A stretch of 31,860 bases of DNA from Candidatus Thalassarchaeum betae (GTDB lineage Archaea; Thermoplasmatota; Poseidoniia; Poseidoniales; Thalassarchaeaceae), in NCBI GenBank assembly GCA_022448665.1, contig JAKUUO010000017.1, positions 1 through 31,860 on the forward strand, given 5' to 3'. A program made the position numbers and the translations under genes. Below the pieces are notes generated by a model. That model did no database searches. It was not told where the DNA came from and saw only the letters and a program-made list of their open reading frames with translations. Below are positions 30,177-31,860 of this stretch, one piece after another. The first letter of the stretch is position 1. Every line of letters starts with the position of its first letter.

Positions 30177-31860
30177 ATGTCTGAGGGAGAACAGTACCTG
30201 CTCGACAAGGAGACATGGGATCAGCGAGAGCTGCTCGAGGTCATCTGTAGGAGGCACTTCGTCCTCGGCAACCAAGGGCTGCTGGAACTCTCGTGGCATG
30301 TCAACGGCAGAGACGGCAGGAACCCGAGCGCCTGCTTGCGCTCGTTGAACCGCCATCTGAAGCAACTGAGCCTGATCGGGGTCCTCGACGAAGGCGACCC
30401 ACCGGTGCTGAGCATCGGGCGCCTACCCATCCTGCCGATGGTTATGCCATCATGGCAGCAGGCACTCGTCTGGGCACTCGTCTCCGGCTTCGTGACCATT
30501 GCAGGCTCCCTTTGGGCGACCCATCTGGACCCTAGCAGCGCTACACTGGGCTCATCCGTCATTCAATCAGCCCTACTAACCTTCACGCTCCCGGTAATCG
30601 GCTCGGCTCTGCTGGCGAGCTATGCCAGACTACTCTTGGCAGCTCGATTCGAGATTGACGCCGGGCATCTTATCCCACTCGCTCTCCCGGTGTTGTCTCC
30701 GGTCTGGCCCTTCGGCATCGTAGCCACACTCGGTCAACTGCGTCCGGACCTGCAGCCGGTGCCCGACCGCCGCTCACTCGGGTTCTTCGAACTGGTTGTA
30801 CCAACCGTCCTGTTCTTCTGCGGCACCGTGCTGACGCTCGTGGGACTCAGTCTGACCGCCAATCAGCCGCCGGCCTACGAAGCCGCTCCGATAATCCTGG
30901 ACACGAATTTCCTGATTGAGACTCTCAACTCCATGGGATTCGGCACCGACCTCGCTCTGAAACTGCAGTGGATCCACCCGACCGGCCTTGCAGGCATCGG
31001 ACTGTCGATAGTCGGCTGGGGCCTGCTGCTGCCGATACCAGGATTCCCTGGGGACCGGATACTGCACGCGCTCATCGGCCCTATCGAGATGACCCACGAA
31101 AGCAACCAGACCTCTCTGTTCATCTCCACCCTCGCTTTCTTGCTCCTGATCTTCATCAGCACTGAGTACTGGCCATGGCTGCTACTGGCCGCCATAGCAG
31201 CTTGGCGCAGGTTCAGCCCCGAGCAGACGCCATCCCCGTTCATCGTGGACGAGTACGCCGGGCTCAATGAGGTCTCGATGAGGCAGATAGGCTCACTTCT
31301 ACTGGCGATACTGGTGCTCGGATATCCCGGCCTCGAGCCCAGTCATGAGTTGGAGGGCTGGGACGAGGGCCTGTCTACGGATACGTGGCCATCGTTCATG
31401 GGGTTCGAAGACGGACAGGCCGAGGTCGAACTGACGCTCGAGCCAGCCGGGATCATGCCCGTCTCGGGCTGGCTGCAGATGCGTGTTGAGGGCGCCCCAA
31501 CGGGGGGCTGGCAGATCTATTCCGAGTGCTTGGATGACAGGGGCGTGTGCAGGTTCGACGACGCCACTCAGGCCTCTCCGGGCAGTGTCACCATCAATCT
31601 GGCAAGAAACCAGATGGAGGCCAGTGAGCAGACATTCAGACTGGTCATACTTCTCGATGTCGCTAATCACGTCTCTGAGCACGTCATAGTGTTCCATCCG
31701 ACAGGGGTGACTTCACCGATAGACCCACTTTGGGTGATGGTCGAAGACACACAGACTCCTAGGATTTGTGTTGAGATTATGGTCGTCGATGGCGACTACG
31801 TCAACCTGACGAACTACGACCCGTTCTGGTCATTTGAGAATGAGACCTCTCTAGGTCCTG
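30177..31860 (+). CDS. Site-2-protease-like (M50) membrane protein lacking catalytic residues, 3' truncated
   Basis: The frame is open from the ATG at 30177 to the right edge (561 codons, no stop). The N-terminal 85 residues are soluble. From residue 91 the order of segments follows archaeal/plastid S2P (EGY-type) proteases: PSWQQALVWALVSGFVTIAG, a second helix, LLASYARLLLAARFEI, HLIPLALPVLSPVWPFGIV, PDRRSLGFFELVVPTVLFF, HPTGLAGIGLSIVGWGLLLP and IPGFPGDRILHALIG. The active-site HExxH, expected before LAAR, is replaced (Ser148, Tyr149, Leu152). The LDG of the second metal motif is PGD, with Pro291 in the Asp place. The protein therefore keeps the fold but probably not the protease. More helices follow to about residue 405 (SMRQIGSLLLAILVLGYPGL). 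The rest is a long, probably outside, domain rich in strands. A GGTG site lies 5 bases before the ATG. Confidence 0.6.
   Translation, partial: MSEGEQYLLDKETWDQRELLEVICRRHFVLGNQGLLELSWHVNGRDGRNPSACLRSLNRHLKQLSLIGVLDEGDPPVLSIGRLPILPMVMPSWQQALVWALVSGFVTIAGSLWATHLDPSSATLGSSVIQSALLTFTLPVIGSALLASYARLLLAARFEIDAGHLIPLALPVLSPVWPFGIVATLGQLRPDLQPVPDRRSLGFFELVVPTVLFFCGTVLTLVGLSLTANQPPAYEAAPIILDTNFLIETLNSMGFGTDLALKLQWIHPTGLAGIGLSIVGWGLLLPIPGFPGDRILHALIGPIEMTHESNQTSLFISTLAFLLLIFISTEYWPWLLLAAIAAWRRFSPEQTPSPFIVDEYAGLNEVSMRQIGSLLLAILVLGYPGLEPSHELEGWDEGLSTDTWPSFMGFEDGQAEVELTLEPAGIMPVSGWLQMRVEGAPTGGWQIYSECLDDRGVCRFDDATQASPGSVTINLARNQMEASEQTFRLVILLDVANHVSEHVIVFHPTGVTSPIDPLWVMVEDTQTPRICVEIMVVDGDYVNLTNYDPFWSFENETSLGP

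Noticed and set aside
1..31860. CRISPR arrays, insertion sequences, integrases, phage or defence genes
   Set aside because: No spaced direct repeats, transposase or integrase motifs, or known defence proteins were seen on either strand.

Overview
The window looks like a piece of a planktonic euryarchaeal genome. The best fit is the Marine Group II / Poseidoniales branch of Thermoplasmatota, although that placement is an inference from gene content and no rRNA gene is present to confirm it. Clearly archaeal markers are GatD of the GatDE tRNA-dependent amidotransferase, pelota, replication protein A with its RPA-associated partner gene, a geranylgeranyl-lipid pair (polyprenyl diphosphate synthase plus geranylgeranyl reductase) and a complete A-type ATP synthase operon. 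Several genes have a bacterial flavour: RNase PH, MogA, formate-tetrahydrofolate ligase and a UbiE-like methyltransferase. The DNA is GC-rich and densely packed, with about 1.4 kb of non-coding sequence in total and no gene-free stretch over 300 bases. There are no transposases, integrases or CRISPR arrays.

Layout. 1-202: start of a lipoprotein gene on the minus strand. 321-3266: gatD and an acyl-CoA carboxylase carboxyltransferase gene. 3313-6190: two exported or membrane proteins of unknown function, the first with paired LDL-receptor-A-like acidic repeats and a PGF-CTERM-like tail. 6155-6892 (minus): a divergent shikimate dehydrogenase. 6955-10426: fhs, pelA and a degenerate PfkB/KDG-kinase-like protein. 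10515-11630: an endonuclease IV-like TIM barrel with a basic tail. 11699-11774: tRNA-Phe(GAA) with encoded CCA. 11808-13216 (minus): translationally coupled mogA-rph. 13456-16094: RPA and its partner. 16095-17096 (minus): a triple-SAP protein. 17179-18249 (minus): a divergent protein resembling hydroxymethylbilane synthase. 18346-20434: the isoprenoid-lipid pair. 20426-21136 (minus): the UbiE-like methyltransferase. 21262-30098: atpHIKECFABD. 30177 to the right edge: a multi-pass membrane protein of the site-2-protease (M50) fold that appears to have lost its catalytic residues.

How the genes work together. The ATP synthase operon is a full nine-gene set in the usual euryarchaeal order, with a TATA-like box, Shine-Dalgarno sites before most genes and a palindrome overlapping the first ribosome binding site. 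Its c subunit carries a glutamine and a Glu-Thr pair reminiscent of sodium-binding rotors. The RPA pair and the convergent SAP protein form a DNA-binding neighbourhood. The polyprenyl synthase and reductase supply saturated isoprenoid chains for membrane lipids.

The most interesting items are the apparent pseudo-S2P, a recurring class of inverted repeats at gene boundaries that all have a 3-nt spacer, the possible Na+ signature of the rotor, the bacterial-type RNase PH convergent with tRNA-Phe, and the divergent HemC-like and KDG-kinase-like proteins. I did not find a clear new defence or mobile system.
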